In this document: piece by piece, positions 13,290 through 21,678 of the stretch
How the letters are laid out: each line of letters opens with the position of its first letter
How positions within the stretch are numbered: position 1 is the stretch's first letter
From: Treponema sp.
GTDB lineage: Bacteria > Spirochaetota > Spirochaetia > Treponematales > Treponemataceae
Length of the DNA stretch: 34,726 bases
Reading direction: 5' to 3'
Assembly: GCA_024682655.1 (NCBI GenBank)
Contig: JAIKYZ010000087.1
Coordinates: forward strand, 1-34,726
Notes under the pieces: generated by a model
What the model saw: the letters and a program-made list of their open reading frames with translations, nothing else
Told to the model about the DNA's origin: nothing
Database searches by the model: none
Translations under genes and position numbers: made by a program

Positions 13290-14708
13290 TTATTTTGTAA
13301 TCATTTTATCTGTCAAAGTAAAAATAAAATTACTTTTCTTTGCAAATCTATCAGCAACCAGAGGAATTGTATCTAAAACATAACCATCCAAACTTACGGT
13401 TACTTTTCCACATTCCTGTCCCATCTGAATTTCTCCAAAAAGATAGCGGGGATATTCCATGGAAACTTTTACTTTTTCCAGACTTTCTTCAATACTAGCC
13501 CCGCTTATAAAAGGAATTGATTCAACAGAAAAATCATAGGCAGGAAGAAGATTTATTGCCTGCAGCTTTGAACCATAAACCCTGATAAAATGTGGCTGAT
13601 TATATTTTGATAAATCCAAATCTTTAAAAGAGGCAAAGGCATATTCCATTAACTCAAGTCCATCGTTTATTCTACCCTGCTGACCTTCAAGACTGTTATT
13701 TCCCTGTCCACCCATAGTAACAGAAAGATATCTACAGCCATCCCTTGAAGCCGTAAGAGTCAGATTATATCCACTTTCATCAATATAACCTGTTTTTAAT
13801 CCATCACAACCTTCAAGCAGGCCCAGTAAAGGATTTGTATTTTCCTGAGTTATACTCATTGTAATATTTTCTGGAAGTCCGTTAGACCAATCCTGACTGT
13901 GAATATATTCACCATCCGGCATATTTCTTTGCTTTGGATAAGTAAAACTTGGAAGACTATGGAATTTTTGAAGAGATTCAGGATGTTGAAGAATATAAAC
14001 TCTTGCAAAAGATGCCATTTCATAAGCAGTTGTTGTATTTAATTCACTGTAACCTGAACTTTCTACAAAATGAGTATTTTCAAGTCCCAGGTTCTGGGCA
14101 ATTTGATTCATTCTTTCTACAAAATCATCCATATTTCCGCAAACAGCATAAGCAAGGGCGTAAGCGGCATCGTTTCCAGAGCAAATTGAAAGTCCCATCA
14201 GTAATTCTTCTAAAGTTACTTTATGACCTTTTCCCAAAAACATAAGGGATGAATGAGGTGGCATATTACAGGCCCAGCTTTCTGGAGGAAGTTCAATATA
14301 ATCTTCATAGTTTAGATTTCCAGCGGCAACTTCTTCTTCCACAACAAACATTGCAAATAATTTTGTCATACTTGCAGGGGGAATAATTTCGTCAGCATTT
14401 TCCTGGTAGAGAATATTTCCATTTGCAACATCAATTAAAATACAAGACTTAGCACCAACATCTAAAGAAAGTGGGCTTAATTCATAAGGAAGGGGATGAA
14501 TAATTGAGTATCTCTGTGGATAATTCAAAGCCAGTTTTTCGTTTAATTCAACTGTCTGAAAGGCATCCAGATCTTCTGCCGATTTTGTCTGTTTATAAAT
14601 GCCTGTGCGGATAATTATAAGAAGACAGAAAATTACAATTATTGAAATCAAAATTCCAAGAGAAATCTTAAAGGCTTTTGACTTCTTGATATTTTTTAAA
14701 TCACTCAT
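13290..14708 (-). CDS. dacF: D-alanyl-D-alanine carboxypeptidase (DacF/PBP5 type)
   Basis: A 472-residue serine peptidase S11 that trims the terminal D-Ala of peptidoglycan stem peptides in the periplasm. An N-terminal signal anchor (about 14-34) is followed by the three penicillin-binding motifs: SMTK (S113-K116), SGN (177-179) and KTG (305-307). A C-terminal beta-rich domain (about 355-460) matches the PBP5 C domain, but I see no C-terminal amphipathic anchor helix, so the N-terminal helix probably holds it in the membrane. It starts 30 nt after trmN6 and is followed by the PAP2 gene. No SD is visible; TAAAAT sits 8 nt before the ATG, so it may have its own near-leaderless promoter or depend on coupling. 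Confidence 0.9.
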   Translation of the reverse strand: MSDLKNIKKSKAFKISLGILISIIVIFCLLIIIRTGIYKQTKSAEDLDAFQTVELNEKLALNYPQRYSIIHPLPYELSPLSLDVGAKSCILIDVANGNILYQENADEIIPPASMTKLFAMFVVEEEVAAGNLNYEDYIELPPESWACNMPPHSSLMFLGKGHKVTLEELLMGLSICSGNDAAYALAYAVCGNMDDFVERMNQIAQNLGLENTHFVESSGYSELNTTTAYEMASFARVYILQHPESLQKFHSLPSFTYPKQRNMPDGEYIHSQDWSNGLPENITMSITQENTNPLLGLLEGCDGLKTGYIDESGYNLTLTASRDGCRYLSVTMGGQGNNSLEGQQGRINDGLELMEYAFASFKDLDLSKYNQPHFIRVYGSKLQAINLLPAYDFSVESIPFISGASIEESLEKVKVSMEYPRYLFGEIQMGQECGKVTVSLDGYVLDTIPLVADRFAKKSNFIFTLTDKMITK

Positions 14709-14738
14709 ATTCTAAGATTTTATCATAAATTTTATGAA

Positions 14739-15491
14739 TTATTTAGCACTTTGATAAATATTATTAATTTCCTCTGTATAAGTACCATCGGCATTACGGA
14801 CCACTAAATCTTTTTCCACTGTGATTCTTGAATTAGCCCCTTTGATTGCCTGAATTAAAAGCATATTTGCTTCTTCGCCGGGATGAGGACAAACCAATCT
14901 CATTTTTTTAGGCTCAAGTTTATATTTTGTAAGAGTTACAAAAATTTCACTTAATCTAAAAGGCCTGTGAATCATATAAAAAGAACCCAGGGGTTTTAGT
15001 AAATAATCTGCGGCCTTAACAACATCTTCCATATTACAGAGAATTTCGTGGCGGGCAATGGCTTTATAATCTCCGGGATTTTGTTTTCCATGTTCGTTAA
15101 TCATATAGGGAGGATTGCAAGTAACAATATCAAAAGAATGTTTTGTGAATTTTTGGGGAATATTTTTTATATCACCCTCAATAAGCTGGATTTTTTCCTG
15201 AAGATTATTTAGTTCAATACTTCTTTGAGCCATATCGGCGATTGTACTTTGAATTTCTATTGCCTTAATTGATTTGATTTTATCATTATCACTTAAAAGA
15301 AGAGGAATAATTCCATTTCCGCTGCATAAATCAAAGAGATTTCCAGATTTTTTTTGATTTTTAATAACATAGTCAGCAAGTAAAACTGCATCAATTCCAA
15401 AAGAAAAACCTGATTTTTTCTGGATAATCTTACAGTCAATCTGCTTGAGTAAATCAATTCTTTCGTCATCTTTTAATTCTATTTGATTCAT
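14739..15491 (-). CDS. trmN6: tRNA1(Val) A37 N6-methyltransferase-like
   Basis: A 250-residue class I SAM-dependent methyltransferase of the YfiC/TrmN6 group. LFDLCSGNGIIPLLLSD (about residues 55-72) is the SAM-binding motif I, and TCNPPYMINEHGKQNP (about 135-150) contains the NPPY catalytic motif of N6-adenine methylases. In E. coli the enzyme methylates A37 of tRNA1(Val); some family members act on other substrates, so specificity is inferred. It heads a probable operon with dacF and the PAP2 gene. No SD is visible; TAAAAT lies 9 nt before the ATG. Confidence 0.85.
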   Translation of the reverse strand: MNQIELKDDERIDLLKQIDCKIIQKKSGFSFGIDAVLLADYVIKNQKKSGNLFDLCSGNGIIPLLLSDNDKIKSIKAIEIQSTIADMAQRSIELNNLQEKIQLIEGDIKNIPQKFTKHSFDIVTCNPPYMINEHGKQNPGDYKAIARHEILCNMEDVVKAADYLLKPLGSFYMIHRPFRLSEIFVTLTKYKLEPKKMRLVCPHPGEEANMLLIQAIKGANSRITVEKDLVVRNADGTYTEEINNIYQSAK

Positions 15492-15575
15492 ATTTATTAG
15501 ATTTTATAAAAATTTGGAAAAAAAAGCATAGAAAAGTAAAAAAAATTCTATTTTTTTTGATGAAAAAATTCTTTC

Positions 15576-15626
15576 AAGTCAATTATATAGGTAGAAGCTG
15601 CTTCGACTTAATTTCCGGCCGGAATT
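15576..15626 (+). promoter_or_regulatory. Palindromes in the ssb leader
   Basis: AAGTC (15576-15580) and GACTT (15605-15609) enclose GAAGC-T-GCTTC. Just downstream TTCCGGCCGGAA (15613-15624) is a perfect 12-bp palindrome, conspicuously GC-rich for this region. Both precede the ssb SD (AGAGG). The second could be an operator for a dimeric repressor. I could not fix a convincing promoter here. Confidence 0.4.
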
Positions 15627-15649
15627 AAAAAATTTATTAGAGGCGTTAT

Positions 15650-16066
15650 ATGAATAATTTAAATTCGTTGATTATTGAAGGAAATGTTGCAAAGAAAAGT
15701 ATTTTGTCAGAACCAAGTACAGGATTTAAAAAATGTGCTTTTCCTGTAGCTGTAAACCGCTGGTATAAAAACCGTGATGGCGAAGGGGTAAGTGAAGTTT
15801 CATTTTTTGATGTAATTACTTACGGTAAAATGGCAGAATATTGCGAAAAAAATGCCACAAAAGGCAGAGGAATTAGAGTTGTCGGTAGATTAAAACAAGA
15901 CAGATGGCAGGACAAGGAAGGCAAATGGGCATCTAAGATTTACGTTGTTGCAGAACACATTGAATACAAGCCGATTTTAGATTCTTCAAAAGATGAAAAA
16001 ATGGAAAGTCCAAGTGTAGAAAATGAAGAAGAATCTGAAAAAGAAAGCCAGGAAGTCGTTTTCTAA
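15650..16066 (+). CDS. ssb: Single-stranded DNA-binding protein
   Basis: A 138-residue SSB that coats single-stranded DNA in replication, repair and recombination as a tetramer. Residues 1-110 form the OB fold: NSLIIEGNVAKKS, FPVAVNRWYKNRDG, VSFFDVITYGKMAEY, RGIRVVGRLKQDRWQDKEGKW and SKIYVVAEHIEY. The tail (about 112-138) is short and acidic but ends EVVF rather than the usual DDDIPF, so the partner-binding tip differs, though acidic residues and a final Phe are kept. The ATG follows AGAGG. It stands alone; a long imperfect hairpin follows. Confidence 0.92.
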   Translation: MNNLNSLIIEGNVAKKSILSEPSTGFKKCAFPVAVNRWYKNRDGEGVSEVSFFDVITYGKMAEYCEKNATKGRGIRVVGRLKQDRWQDKEGKWASKIYVVAEHIEYKPILDSSKDEKMESPSVENEEESEKESQEVVF

Positions 16067-16086
16067 CCACAAGGATTAAAAAAAAT

Positions 16087-16181
16087 GGCTGCCCCGGAAG
16101 ATTTAAGCAGACAATTGAGATAAGCAAAGTAAATTTTAACTCCTTTTATCTAACTTCTGCCTGTAAACTTCTAGGACAGCC
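16087..16181. repeat. Long imperfect hairpin between ssb and the U32 gene
   Basis: GGCTGCCCCGGAAG (16087-16100) pairs with CTTCTAGGACAGCC (16168-16181) with two mismatches and one G-U. Inside, TTTA/TAAA, GCAGA/TCTGC and AGATAA/TTATCT continue the pairing, so 95 nt fold into one interrupted rod. The end resembles the GGGCTGTCCC of the terminator at 2080. It may be a terminator for both converging genes or a small non-autonomous element with terminal inverted repeats; no target duplication is evident. Confidence 0.55.
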
Positions 16182-16204
16182 CCTTTATAAAAAAATACAA
16201 AGAA

Positions 16205-18496
16205 CTATCGGCTGCGTCTATTTCCTTTTTTACCTTTTCCTTTATAGGAATTTGATGCAGATTTATTGTAAGGTCTACCCTTTCCACGGCGGCCAGGTAA
16301 TTGATTTAATTCTTTTGCCCTTTCGGCGGCGGCCTTGTATTCTTCAATTTGCTGTGGATTATAGAATCCATCTTTCCAATTGAAGCGGGAAACTCCAGGT
16401 AAAGGCTGCCCCTTAATCATAGAAGTTGTAATTGCTTTTATTTGACTGCGATTAACCTTTGTCTTAGAAAAATCAATCAAAACCTTCTTAAATCCCGACT
16501 GATTAATAAAAGTTACTTTATCAGCAATACTAAAGGGTTCTTCCGGCATTACAAAAGAACCGTCTTCTGTAGAATTAGTCTTAAATACCTTACTTTCCTT
16601 GTCTTCAAAATAAGTAAAGTCATAATCTTTTGGTAACTTAAATCTCATTCTAAAAAGAGCAGGATATGCAAAAACAGGAACTAAAACCCTACTGCGAACA
16701 TCAGCATCCCAGGTACTTTCCAGATTACGTCTTGAATTTTCATAAGGCATAATAAAAGCGCCAATATCTTGATTTTCCAGCCAGGAAACTGCCCAACGAT
16801 TGAAGGTATATAGATATGGCCCCGCAATCATATTAACCGACAGTCCTTTTAACATATTTATGTGAGCTATATTATTAACTACAAAATTAAAATATCCATC
16901 GGCAATTAAAGTATCTAATTCTTCCTTTAGTTTATCTTCCTGAGCCGCAGAACAGAAAGGATCTAAGGAAATATAAATCTGTTTTTTAGAAAATGGTAAA
17001 ACAGTTTTATGATTTAAAAGATCGTAAGAAGTTTCGGAATTATATTCAATAATCACTCTTACAGGATTTAAGCCCTGTACCTGGAATATATCAGGAATTG
17101 AGGAAACTTGAGCATAAATACCTTCTGGGAAATAATTTAATTCTTTATTTGCAACAGGAGTTACATCCAGAATTGGTAAAATCTCATCTTTTGGTTGTTT
17201 TCTGTATCGGCCAATATCATTTGGCAGAACTTTTGGATAACGCTTTGAACCAGCTTTTATCTGCAAAAGATAAACTTCATCGCCAACTGTAAATCCACTT
17301 GGGATATCAATCCAGCGTTTCTCATTTTCTTCATCATTTTCTACAGAACGAATCTTATGACTTACACGTCCAGAATCATCTTTTTTGTGAAGTCTAATTG
17401 AATCACCTGGATCAGGATCATAAGAACCACCTTTAAGATAGGCCATCTGAATTCTAAACTGCTCTGGAGGAGTATCAGGATTTGCAGCTTCTTTAATTGC
17501 CTCTACCAATTCAGCAGGAGCAGGTTTTGTTCCTGCAATTTTTCCCAGATAAATACCAGTTCCACCAGCCTGATCTGGATTTAATATTTTTTCGGCAGCA
17601 TTATTCACACCGTCAGATAAATCTTTAAATCCGTACCAGTAAGTAGTTTTACTTCTTGCAAAATCCGAAGCAAGCATACGCTTTCCGGTTGCAAGGGCAC
17701 CTTTTCTATCTTCTTTATAATGATCAATTACATAACGATAGGCAGAAACTACACTTCCAACATATTCTGCACTCTTCATTCGGCCTTCAATTTTAAATGA
17801 ATCAACTCCACTGTCTATTAAATCTGGAATCTGATCAATTAAAGACAAGTCACAAGGAGAAAAATAATAGCCCTGCCTAATTCCACCAGGAACTTCTGCT
17901 GTATAATAACGGCGGCAGGCCTGAGTACACATTCCACGGTTTGCAGATTTTCCACCAAGAAAGGAAGAAAATAAACAAAGTCCAGATTCACTTACACACA
18001 AAGCCCCGTGAACAAAAACTTCCAGCTCGGCCCCAGTTTCCTTTTTAATTTTTTGAATTTCATTCAGGCCTAATTCTCTTGCAAGAACCACACGTTTAAT
18101 TCCAGAAGATTGTAAAAGTTTTACCGCATTGGAACTTTCTACATTCATCTGAGTAGACGCATGTAATTCCATATCAGGGAAAAATTCCTGTGCCATACGC
18201 ATAACTGCATAATCCTGCACGATTAATCCATCAGGCTTTACTTCATTAAGATAAGAGAGGAATCTGTACAAACGTTCAGTTTCGCGCTCTTCACAAACAG
18301 TATTTACTGTTACATAAATTTTTTTATTCTGACGGTGAAGACTTTCAACAGCAGCTTCAAATTGATTCCAGGCAAAATTACTTGTTCTCAATCTTGCATT
18401 AAAACTTTTGAGACCTAAATAAACTGCATCTGCACCTTCGCCAATTGCTGCGTCCAGTGATTCAATATTTCCCGCAGGAGCTAATAATTCGACCAT
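16205..18496 (-). CDS. U32-family peptidase / RlhA-like protein
   Basis: A 763-residue U32 protein. The N-terminus ELLAPAGNIESLDAAIGEGADAVYLGL and the signature EVFVHGALCVSESGLCLFSSF ... SANRGMCTQACRRYY (about 160-205) define the family. The four Cys in and around the signature fit the Fe-S ligation proposed for RlhA. Members include collagenase-like proteases and RlhA, which hydroxylates 23S rRNA C2501; the length with an extra C-terminal domain (about 420-720) fits the RlhA side better, but this is inference. The last 35 residues are very basic (GRRGKGRPYNK ... KGKKGNRRSR), consistent with RNA or ribosome binding. There is no SD; TATATT ends 7 nt before the ATG. Confidence 0.88.
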   Translation of the reverse strand: MVELLAPAGNIESLDAAIGEGADAVYLGLKSFNARLRTSNFAWNQFEAAVESLHRQNKKIYVTVNTVCEERETERLYRFLSYLNEVKPDGLIVQDYAVMRMAQEFFPDMELHASTQMNVESSNAVKLLQSSGIKRVVLARELGLNEIQKIKKETGAELEVFVHGALCVSESGLCLFSSFLGGKSANRGMCTQACRRYYTAEVPGGIRQGYYFSPCDLSLIDQIPDLIDSGVDSFKIEGRMKSAEYVGSVVSAYRYVIDHYKEDRKGALATGKRMLASDFARSKTTYWYGFKDLSDGVNNAAEKILNPDQAGGTGIYLGKIAGTKPAPAELVEAIKEAANPDTPPEQFRIQMAYLKGGSYDPDPGDSIRLHKKDDSGRVSHKIRSVENDEENEKRWIDIPSGFTVGDEVYLLQIKAGSKRYPKVLPNDIGRYRKQPKDEILPILDVTPVANKELNYFPEGIYAQVSSIPDIFQVQGLNPVRVIIEYNSETSYDLLNHKTVLPFSKKQIYISLDPFCSAAQEDKLKEELDTLIADGYFNFVVNNIAHINMLKGLSVNMIAGPYLYTFNRWAVSWLENQDIGAFIMPYENSRRNLESTWDADVRSRVLVPVFAYPALFRMRFKLPKDYDFTYFEDKESKVFKTNSTEDGSFVMPEEPFSIADKVTFINQSGFKKVLIDFSKTKVNRSQIKAITTSMIKGQPLPGVSRFNWKDGFYNPQQIEEYKAAAERAKELNQLPGRRGKGRPYNKSASNSYKGKGKKGNRRSR

Positions 18497-18532
18497 AAAG
18501 ATTAATATATCATAATCACCGGGTCATTTAAA
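18494..18532 (-). promoter_or_regulatory. Promoter giving a near-leaderless U32 mRNA
   Basis: On the minus strand: TTTAAA (18532-18527), a 17-nt spacer, TATATT (18509-18504), 7 nt, ATG. No SD sequence. The predicted start lies one base before the ATG. Confidence 0.5.
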
Positions 18533-18536
18533 GAGA

Positions 18537-18600
18537 AGTCAGCCCCGGCGCCGAGACTTCCGCCTTTTTACAGGGCTGGGAATTGGAGCCGAGACTGACT
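18537..18600. repeat. GC-rich imperfect palindrome
   Basis: AGTCAG (18537-18542) and CTGACT (18595-18600) close a 64-nt imperfect inverted repeat, with inner matches such as CGGC and GAGAC/GTCTC-type segments and a TTTTTACA-containing loop. It is far richer in GC than its surroundings. It lies directly upstream of the U32 promoter and downstream of the lipoprotein stop, so it may terminate the lipoprotein transcript, or be an inserted palindromic repeat. Confidence 0.5.
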
Positions 18601-18658
18601 CAGAAGTTAATACTTTAGATTATTATTTAATTCTACTGATAAAAACCAAAGTGTAAAA

Positions 18659-19810
18659 TTAAACTCTACCAGGAGAATTTTCTTTACTTATATACCAGCT
18701 TTGACTATCTGCTTTTACATGGAAATCTACACTCTCTCCATTTAATAATTTTTGGTAGATTAAATCAGTTCCATTTCTTATTAAATATCTTGTTTCGGAA
18801 AGCCCAGTAGTCAATGTCGCATTTTCCGTATCACCCGACTCATAAATTTCACAAATATCAGCATTCAAAGAAAAATCTGTTTTTAATTTTGTCGACCAAT
18901 TATCAACATCCTCTGCTCTATACATAAAGGCATCAATAATTTTATTACTTACAGAATCTCTAACCACCAGTATATCAGTCGTATAATCAGTAAATTTTTC
19001 ATCTTTCAAAAGCCAAAGATCTCTGTATTCCGGGCTAGAATAAGTATTTGTCGCCAGAGTCAAATCGTCACCTTCCTCACTAACACATCCATTACCCTTA
19101 GATCTCAAATGTAGTAAAAAGATTTCTCCTTTATGAACTTCCACCGCCGGAAAAACATATTTTTTATCTTCCCCAGCCTTACCACTTACAAATTCTAAAC
19201 CAACAAGATTACCATCCTCAAGCACCAGAAACTCTACATACTCCAAACGCCTGAAATCATTTTCAATTTCCTCACTTTTTTGAGCAGCCATTTTAGCATG
19301 AACTTCCGTCATCATAATTTTAGGAACCCTGGAATTATAACCAGTAAAAGGAATAGCAAGATTCAATGAATTTCCAATCTTATCTACCACACAGGCATAA
19401 AATTCATAGGCTTTACCCACCTGAGTTTCTTCTTCAAACTCAAAAGTATAAGACTTTAAATCCTCCGAAGCGACATAAGACACCGAGATAGCGCCAGCAG
19501 AACCTAGGGCGGCCGCAATCGATTCAGACAAATTCAAATTCTCCGAAGATTCCTCAGAATCCGAAAAACCTGGAATTCTAGGAGATAAAACAAGATCCGT
19601 AAAATCAACCGCTTCCGAAAAATTCACAAGTAGTCTCTTTTCATCAAGAACAGTAAAACTCACCAACTCCGGAGGAGAATAATCTCCGCCCACAAGTTGA
19701 ATACCAGACTCAGTAATTTTACAGGACACAGGTAATACCGCTATTATCACAATAAAGGAAATTAAAAGTGCCTGTAGCAAAACCAGTAAGATTTCTTTAA
19801 TTTTTGACAT
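18659..19810 (-). CDS. Probable lipoprotein, lamin-tail-like C-terminal part
   Basis: A 383-residue protein starting at the ATG at 19810, which has GCAGGAG directly upstream; an in-frame ATG 24 nt further up lacks support. A long hydrophobic N-terminal helix ends in LPVSC (Cys30), a relaxed spirochaete-type lipobox, so it is probably a lipoprotein. Residues about 40-165 look like a beta-sandwich domain (PPELVSFTVLDEKRLLVNFSEAV, typical of bacterial Ig-like modules). From about 170, IMMTEVHAKM ... EYVEFLVLEDGNLVGLEFVSG resembles a lamin-tail domain. Partners are unknown. A terminator of the upstream DUF2259 gene lies immediately before its SD, leaving no room for a promoter between them. Confidence 0.75.
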   Translation of the reverse strand: MSKIKEILLVLLQALLISFIVIIAVLPVSCKITESGIQLVGGDYSPPELVSFTVLDEKRLLVNFSEAVDFTDLVLSPRIPGFSDSEESSENLNLSESIAAALGSAGAISVSYVASEDLKSYTFEFEEETQVGKAYEFYACVVDKIGNSLNLAIPFTGYNSRVPKIMMTEVHAKMAAQKSEEIENDFRRLEYVEFLVLEDGNLVGLEFVSGKAGEDKKYVFPAVEVHKGEIFLLHLRSKGNGCVSEEGDDLTLATNTYSSPEYRDLWLLKDEKFTDYTTDILVVRDSVSNKIIDAFMYRAEDVDNWSTKLKTDFSLNADICEIYESGDTENATLTTGLSETRYLIRNGTDLIYQKLLNGESVDFHVKADSQSWYISKENSPGRV

Positions 19811-19830
19811 ATCAACTCCTGCAAAAAAAA

Positions 19831-19851
19831 ACACAGGTTATTAACCTGTGT
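19831..19851 (-). terminator. Terminator abutting the lipoprotein SD
   Basis: ACACAGGTT (19831-19839), loop ATT, AACCTGTGT (19843-19851), with a run of nine T on the minus strand (19830-19822), followed at once by GCAGGAG and the lipoprotein ATG (19810). It is an intrinsic terminator for the DUF2259 transcript that the lipoprotein gene must bypass. Confidence 0.8.
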
Positions 19852-19921
19852 TTTCCTTTCATATAATTAATAGACGAGATTGAATTTTTTCGTCAAAAAT
19901 TTAAGATTTTTTTTTAATTTT

Positions 19922-20629
19922 TTAATTAAATTCTGCTGCTTCTACCATATATCTGATAGAAATTCCTGTGTCATCATGCATTGTTTTTTCAATTACAAAG
20001 ATGATATTTTTTCCAGATTTATCGCAGAAGATTCTTTCAATTTTATAAGCAGAAACACCTTTACGAACGATATCAGGAGATCCTACCTTCCACTTTGAAA
20101 TTACCTGACCAGAAGCATCTTTCTTTTCTACATCAATATAAAAAGAAGATTTTACATTTTTACCATTTCCCTGAATTGTTGGTACAAGCTGAATATGGTA
20201 AGAATTTTGATTTTCGATATCTGAACTTCTGAAATCTGTAAAATTAATTGGGTCAGTACCACTTTTATTTACATCATCAAGAATATAGAAAACCTGATCA
20301 ATATTTGCAGGCTGAGTTTTTACATCCTTCATATAGTAGTAACTTTTAGCTTCAAGAGCCTCATAAACATCACGACCATTTTTTCCAGCGGTTACTGCAG
20401 AAGGTTTTGTTTTAAAAATGCCCTCATCAACATAATCATTTTTTGCTATATCAACCTGATAGATTTCGGCCCAGCCCTGAAATTTTTTATCTGTCTTTCC
20501 ATACTGACCAAAAACATAATATTTACCATCCTGGGTAAATCCCTTATCAACAAAGGTTGCAACATCACCTGCCGATAAAAAAGCAGTTACAGCGCCAAAT
20601 AAAAGTCCTATTAAAAAAGATTTTTTCAT
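19922..20629 (-). CDS. DUF2259 predicted secreted protein
   Basis: A 235-residue protein with a signal peptide (MKKSFLIGLLFGAVTAFLSA, cleavage about residue 20). The mature start (GDVATFVDKGFTQDGKYYVFGQYGKTDKKFQGWAEIYQVD) resembles the DUF2259 family of predicted secreted proteins known from spirochaetes; the match is from memory and not searched. The fold looks beta-rich with repeated Phe/Gly/Gln-Tyr segments. Function is unknown; the location is presumably the periplasm. GGGAGG precedes the start. It is the first gene of a pair with the lipoprotein. A copy of the three-hairpin element lies 50 nt upstream. Confidence 0.8.
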   Translation of the reverse strand: MKKSFLIGLLFGAVTAFLSAGDVATFVDKGFTQDGKYYVFGQYGKTDKKFQGWAEIYQVDIAKNDYVDEGIFKTKPSAVTAGKNGRDVYEALEAKSYYYMKDVKTQPANIDQVFYILDDVNKSGTDPINFTDFRSSDIENQNSYHIQLVPTIQGNGKNVKSSFYIDVEKKDASGQVISKWKVGSPDIVRKGVSAYKIERIFCDKSGKNIIFVIEKTMHDDTGISIRYMVEAAEFN

Positions 20630-20682
20630 CTATTTTTAAACCTCCCTTTTTCTAAAAAGAAATAATCGTCTAAATTAATTTT

Positions 20683-20806
20683 CCCTTAAAATCAAATACC
20701 GCAGGTTGTTTCAACAACCGAGGATATTTGATTCGCAATATAAGAGTTTCGTATGAAACTCTAAGTTAAATTGAATGGCGATATTTCAGCCATTCAATTT
20801 AAACAT
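20683..20806 (-). repeat. Three-hairpin intergenic element, copy C
   Basis: A third copy of the element found at 11402-11648, about 9 kb away and in the same orientation. Stems are unchanged; the visible differences fall in loops (hairpin 2 loop GTAT instead of GCAA, hairpin 3 loop with C for T). The GGAGG at its minus-strand 5' end is replaced by CGATG, so the short ORF there has lost its SD. It lies between the divergent DUF2259 gene and the 20861 gene. Confidence 0.9.
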
Positions 20807-20825
20807 CGGATTTATTTTTAAACTC

Positions 20826-20863
20826 TTTACTATTATTTATCTAATCGGTATTTTTTAAATATG
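20826..20863 (+). promoter_or_regulatory. Promoter giving a leaderless mRNA (20861 gene)
   Basis: TTTACT (20826-20831), a 17-nt spacer, TATTTT (20849-20854), TTAAAT, then ATG at 20861. No SD sequence. The same -35 (TTTACT) is used in front of the GH127 gene. Confidence 0.5.
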
Positions 20864-21676
20864 ACAATTAAAGTAAGAACAAAATTCACTTTTGCCATTT
20901 TTGTAATTTCTGTAATCACCTTTTTTATTTATCTTTCCTTTTTGATTTATGAAATTGCAACTTCCAATTTAAAATTCCCTCAGATTTATTTTTCAAATCA
21001 ACCAAAAGATAATCTGATTTTTGGTTACAATTACATAGTCATACTTTCTTCTGTTTTTATTGAATTGTTCTATGTTATGCTTACTACTTTTATGATTTAC
21101 CGGGGCTTTATAAAAACTCAAAGTTCAATTGTTTTAGGATTTTTGATTTTTACCCTGGCAATTTATATGGATACTTTTAGAATTTTTATTCCTTTTTTCC
21201 ATATATCAAATTCTTTTTCCAGAATTCAACTGCTCATTGGAAATGTTACACTCTTTGCAAGAATATTAGCTACTTTATCTATTTTAATGACTGCAATTTT
21301 ACATTTTGATGAGCAGACAACTAATGTAAATCGTTATTGTATTGTACTTATATTTCTTTCTATGCTTTTAGCAACAATTATTCCATTAAATACCACTAAA
21401 ATTCTTCCAGATTTTCTTGTTGCCCATTCCTATTCAAGAACAATCAGAATTACCAGTATAGCTTTGAGCGTTCTTTCCTTTTTGTCAGTTTTAATCCGCA
21501 ACTATACAAAAGAAACTAAGCAATTAACAAGTGTTGGATTTTTTATGGTTTGTTTAGGATATCAGTTACTTTTCTATTCTTATTCTTTATTCTTCCTTTC
21601 AATTGCCTTTCTCTTAATGGGAGTTGGAAGTGGTATGTTCTTACATGAACTGCATAAAGAATATATGTGGAAATAA
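20861..21676 (+). CDS. Seven-helix membrane protein, unknown function
   Basis: A 271-residue hydrophobic protein with about seven predicted transmembrane helices (roughly 10-32, 55-80, 88-110, 122-147, 158-178, 195-212, 222-262), short loops and a basic N-terminus (MTIKVRTKF), which puts the N-terminus inside. I see no transporter or enzyme motif. The layout resembles the 7TM sensor/input modules found in bacterial signalling proteins but without any attached output domain. It ends 2 nt from the stop of the converging polyprenol-kinase-like gene, so no dedicated terminator fits. No SD sequence; a leaderless start is suggested. Confidence 0.8.
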   Translation: MTIKVRTKFTFAIFVISVITFFIYLSFLIYEIATSNLKFPQIYFSNQPKDNLIFGYNYIVILSSVFIELFYVMLTTFMIYRGFIKTQSSIVLGFLIFTLAIYMDTFRIFIPFFHISNSFSRIQLLIGNVTLFARILATLSILMTAILHFDEQTTNVNRYCIVLIFLSMLLATIIPLNTTKILPDFLVAHSYSRTIRITSIALSVLSFLSVLIRNYTKETKQLTSVGFFMVCLGYQLLFYSYSLFFLSIAFLLMGVGSGMFLHELHKEYMWK

Positions 21677-21678
21677 AA

